Source: an uncultured Bacilli bacterium (GTDB lineage: Bacteria; Bacillota_I; Bacilli_A; RF39; UBA660). From it: a stretch of 36,545 nucleotides of DNA. The translations under genes were made by a program, and so were the position numbers. Location of the stretch: assembly GCA_910588025.1 (NCBI GenBank), contig CAJUQG010000012.1:1-36545 (forward strand), given 5' to 3'. The notes under the pieces were generated by a model that worked only from the letters and a program-made list of their open reading frames with translations, searched no databases and was not told the DNA's origin. Below are positions 34,002 through 36,545 of the stretch, piece by piece; position 1 is the first letter of the stretch, and each line of letters starts with the position of its first letter.

Positions 34002-34043
34002 TTAACAACAGAAAAAATAAGGATTCCATGAAATGTTTTTCAT
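34002..34043 (-). CDS. Possible Cys-Cys leader peptide upstream of cysS
   Basis: The frame encodes MKNISWNPYFFCC and stops. AGGTG lies 6 nt before the ATG, and the last two codons are TGT TGT. Position and content fit a leader that senses cysteinyl-tRNA by ribosome stalling. No strong terminator/antiterminator pair is visible between it and cysS; only a weak ATGAAA/TTTCAT hairpin overlaps its start. It could be a chance frame. Confidence 0.4.
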   Translation of the reverse strand: MKNISWNPYFFCC

Positions 34044-34080
34044 CTTAATCACCTGTAATTATTTTATCACAAATTTGGGC

Positions 34081-34122
34081 AAAGAAAAATAACCACCCGT
34101 TTGGATCGTTATTTTCTTTTTT
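34081..34122 (-). terminator. Bidirectional hairpin after clpC
   Basis: AAAATAAC (34086-34093) pairs with GTTATTTT (34108-34115), with T-rich tails on both strands. It ends the clpC-like gene on the minus strand. The 297-bp gap 33952-34248 holds this hairpin, an AT-rich -10-like element and the short leader frame. Confidence 0.6.
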
Positions 34123-34248
34123 CATCTTACTTTGACTAAGATGTTTCATATTGGTTTTCTTTGTAATGCAAAAAATTATCATTGTGCACAAATCTATATA
34201 CACTACTCTATCATTTTATCACTAAAAATTTTTTAGTTCAATAAAAAA

Positions 34249-36387
34249 TTAATTTGTTTGAAAGTCTGTTTCTAATCGATTTAAGATTAAAGAAAGATTT
34301 CTTAATCCATATTGTTCATAGTCTGAATCTTGTAATATTTGATCTACTTGTTTTTTATTCGGTTTCTTTCTTTTTATAAATTCAGTGGCAATTTCTTTGG
34401 TAATTTTTTGATAATTAACAATAGCATCAAAACGTCCTAAGAATTCTTTGGATAGATTTTCTTCTAATTCTTTATTATTTCGTTTCGCAAATCCTACACA
34501 TTCTTTTTGCTCTAAATTAGAAGTCATAAAAATTAAAGATTTATTGAAATAAATTTTTTCTCCCATCGAATCTGTGATAAAACCTTCATCTAGTATTTGC
34601 AGAAATAAATTCCAAACACGACTTCCAGCTTTTTCTAATTCATCTACCAGAATGATACGATAAGGATTTTCTTTTAGTTTTTGAAATAAATAAGGTTCTC
34701 CATAACCAACATATCCTCCTGGGGTTCCAATTAGTTTATGAATGGAAGTATCTAAAGAGAATTCACTCATATCTAAACGAATTAAGTTATCTTTTTGATT
34801 ATAAGCTTGAGAAATTTGTTTTACGGTTTCCGTTTTTCCTACACCAGTAGGTCCTAAAAGGAGAAAAGAAAGTGGTCGCTTGTTATTACTTTTTTTATGA
34901 AGGGTATCCATAATTTTTTGAATGGCTTGTTCTTGACCAATTATAGTTTCTTTTAAATGAGCTGCCATTTTGGTTAAGCGTTCTTCTTTCGATTCTAATA
35001 ATGGAATTCCGGTTTTTTGTTCAATGACTTCCATAATATCTTTGGTTTCAATTTTAGTAGTTAATCTTTTTTTGGTTGGAGCAGTATTTTTTAAACGAGT
35101 TTCTTCTTTGGTTAATTGTAAAGCTTCTTCAAAATTTCCTTCACGTAGTAATTGTTCTTTTTTGGGAATTAATTTTAATAATTTTTCTTCAGGATTAGTC
35201 GTCTTTTTTTCTTTTTTGGTTTTTACACGAGCGCAGACAGAATCTAAGAGTTCTAAAGATTTATCAGGATTTTGCGCATGAAATAAGTATTCATTTCCTA
35301 AATTTAGAATATCTTCAATATTTTGATTGGTTATTTTTACGTGATGATGATTCTCATATTCTTTTTTGACTTTTACTAAAATTTCTTTGGTTTGTTCTAA
35401 ATTAGGTTCTTCCAAATGAATGATTTCAAAACGACGATTTAGAGCTTTATCTTTTTCAATAAATTTATAGTATTCTTCAGTCGTGGTAGCTCCAATACAT
35501 TTTAATTCTCCTCTTGCTAAATAAGGTTTTAAAATGTCGCTGGCATTAATCGCTCCTTCAGCACCTCCAGCGTTTACCATGGAATGAATTTCATCGATGA
35601 AAAGAATAATATGTTTGTTATCAATAATTTCCCGAATTAGTTTAGTCAAGCGTTCTTCAAATTCTCCACGATATTTCGTTCCTGCTACTAAAGAGCCCAT
35701 TTCGAGCATGATAACTTCCATATTTTCTAAATTCTCAGGAACTTCTTTTCGTTGTATTCGACGAACAAATTCTTCTACTAAGGCAGTTTTTCCTACGCCA
35801 GCTTTGCCAACGAGAAGTGGATTGTTTTTCTTTTTACGAAGTAAAGTTTCCATCATACTTTCAATTTCTTTTTCTCTACCAACCACTACTTCATTTGGAT
35901 TAATGATATCATTTAAAACTACTCCTATTTTGTATATTTCAAGATTATCTCGTTCTTTTTTAAAAGTTTTCTTTTTCTTTAGCGAGTCATATAATTCGTC
36001 GATATCAATATTCATACTAATCATAATACGTATAGCGATTCCTTCGCCTTCTTCTAACATAGCTAAAAGTAAATGACGAGTTGTTACCAAACCTTTGTTG
36101 TTTTCCATTGCATCTTCTAAAGCTAATTCTAAAATTCGTTTTAACAATGGGGTATATAAAATAAGCTCTTGAACTTTTGATGAAGAGCCCATAATATCTA
36201 TTAGTTCTTGGCGAAATTTCGAATAGGTTAAGCCAGCAACTTTTAATTTATTAGCCACATCTGATTCTTGTTTTAAAATGGCTAAGAGTAAATGTTCACT
36301 TCCAACATATGGGTGACGTAATTCTACACGCTCTTGTTCAGCGATTTCTAGTAATTCTGCTACTTCAAATCCAAAATTGTGAAACAT
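34249..36387 (-). CDS. ClpC-type AAA+ unfoldase, short form
   Basis: The 712-residue protein has two N-terminal Clp repeats (about 5-140), AAA domain 1 with GKAGVGKTA (194-202) and FIDEIH (263-268), a UVR-like middle segment (KEQLLREGNFEEALQL, about 410-425), and AAA domain 2 with GPTGVGKTE (512-520), a DEL box (582-584) and a VGF loop (631-633) that in ClpC/ClpA docks on ClpP. It should unfold proteins for ClpP. ClpC usually has about 810 residues; here the C-terminal small domain is shortened. GGAGG precedes ATG 36387. No CtsR repeat is visible upstream, and no mcsA/mcsB genes adjoin, unlike in the classic operon. Confidence 0.88.
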   Translation of the reverse strand: MFHNFGFEVAELLEIAEQERVELRHPYVGSEHLLLAILKQESDVANKLKVAGLTYSKFRQELIDIMGSSSKVQELILYTPLLKRILELALEDAMENNKGLVTTRHLLLAMLEEGEGIAIRIMISMNIDIDELYDSLKKKKTFKKERDNLEIYKIGVVLNDIINPNEVVVGREKEIESMMETLLRKKKNNPLLVGKAGVGKTALVEEFVRRIQRKEVPENLENMEVIMLEMGSLVAGTKYRGEFEERLTKLIREIIDNKHIILFIDEIHSMVNAGGAEGAINASDILKPYLARGELKCIGATTTEEYYKFIEKDKALNRRFEIIHLEEPNLEQTKEILVKVKKEYENHHHVKITNQNIEDILNLGNEYLFHAQNPDKSLELLDSVCARVKTKKEKKTTNPEEKLLKLIPKKEQLLREGNFEEALQLTKEETRLKNTAPTKKRLTTKIETKDIMEVIEQKTGIPLLESKEERLTKMAAHLKETIIGQEQAIQKIMDTLHKKSNNKRPLSFLLLGPTGVGKTETVKQISQAYNQKDNLIRLDMSEFSLDTSIHKLIGTPGGYVGYGEPYLFQKLKENPYRIILVDELEKAGSRVWNLFLQILDEGFITDSMGEKIYFNKSLIFMTSNLEQKECVGFAKRNNKELEENLSKEFLGRFDAIVNYQKITKEIATEFIKRKKPNKKQVDQILQDSDYEQYGLRNLSLILNRLETDFQTN

Positions 36388-36465
36388 ATAAATCCTCCTA
36401 ACAGATTCTATGTAGATTATGGGAATCTAGAAGATTTTTTATTCAAGAAAAAGTGTCTTTTTTCG

Positions 36466-36496
36466 TCAAAAAAAAGATTACAGTTTTTGTAATCTC
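36466..36496 (-). terminator. Terminator of a gene beyond the window
   Basis: On the minus strand AGATTAC and GTAATCT pair across a 7-nt loop, followed by eight T. It should end a minus-strand gene beyond the right edge. Confidence 0.8.
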
Positions 36497-36545
36497 AGAC
36501 TGTTGACAAAGTGGTGTATTCAAAATGAATATACTACTTTTTTTG

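Noticed and set aside
34123..34143. CATCTTA/TAAGATG hairpin
   Set aside because: No T run follows on either strand, so it is not called a terminator.
35597..36076. Plus-strand open frame of 159 codons
   Set aside because: Lies antisense inside the clpC-like gene; serine- and isoleucine-rich shadow without ribosome site.
1..36545. CRISPR arrays, complete insertion sequences, rRNA genes, replication origin
   Set aside because: No regularly spaced repeats, transposase, rRNA or DnaA-box cluster was recognised on reading both strands.

Overview
The window is AT-rich DNA (roughly 30% GC by eye) from a low-GC Bacillota. Supporting features are strong AGGAGG-type ribosome sites, TTGACA/TATAAT promoters, a T-box leader in front of pheST, LysM and YugP-type proteins, ClpC, and a two-in-one tmRNA. 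TGA serves as a normal stop. The MurE has a DNPR motif, so the wall probably contains meso-diaminopimelate. An uncultured gut Bacilli lineage of the RF39/Erysipelotrichia kind would fit, but this is inference.

Layout. (1) 1-4.2 kb: tRNA-Cys, then a minus-strand group of envelope genes (PH-like protein, single-pass membrane protein, three-LysM protein, large membrane protein). (2) 4.3-5.2 kb: a small membrane protein and a DUF4430-type lipoprotein, coupled to the end of the next operon. (3) 5.2-11.8 kb: a six-gene minus-strand operon with one clear promoter. In order of transcription it encodes a radical SAM enzyme, a winged-helix-like protein, a PLD-nuclease/DEAH helicase fusion, a 62-residue protein, a DndD/Rad50-like ATPase with a CPMC zinc hook, and a protein resembling Dnd-associated protein 4. 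It looks like a DNA-modification-linked defence system related to Dnd, but without a dndC gene in the window; this is the most interesting part. (4) 12-18 kb: an accessory stretch with a one-chain ABC exporter, an orphan protein, two fragments of XRE regulators flanking an iron-sulfur flavoprotein gene and marked by a 12-bp inverted repeat, an XRE/membrane regulator with a newly noticed 36-residue partner, and a thymidylate-kinase-like protein. It ends at the 3' end of ssrA, a common island insertion site.

(5) 18.1-20.6 kb: tmRNA and, divergent from it, a cysteine-rich surface protein with about twelve CPxGY-type repeats. (6) 20.6-24.5 kb: a T-box controlled operon of a PTPS/QueD-like gene, pheS and pheT. 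(7) 24.5-27.7 kb: rubrerythrin, then plus-strand gmk between two unrecognised genes. (8) 27.7-36.5 kb: minus-strand housekeeping genes: murE with a frameshifted DUF1653 gene, a large coiled-coil protein with an 81-residue partner, yugP, cysS (preceded by a possible Cys-Cys leader peptide) and a compact clpC-like gene.

Several starts were moved downstream of the longest open frame to an ATG or GTG preceded by a good ribosome site; each case is noted. Family names come from recognising motifs by eye, with no database search.
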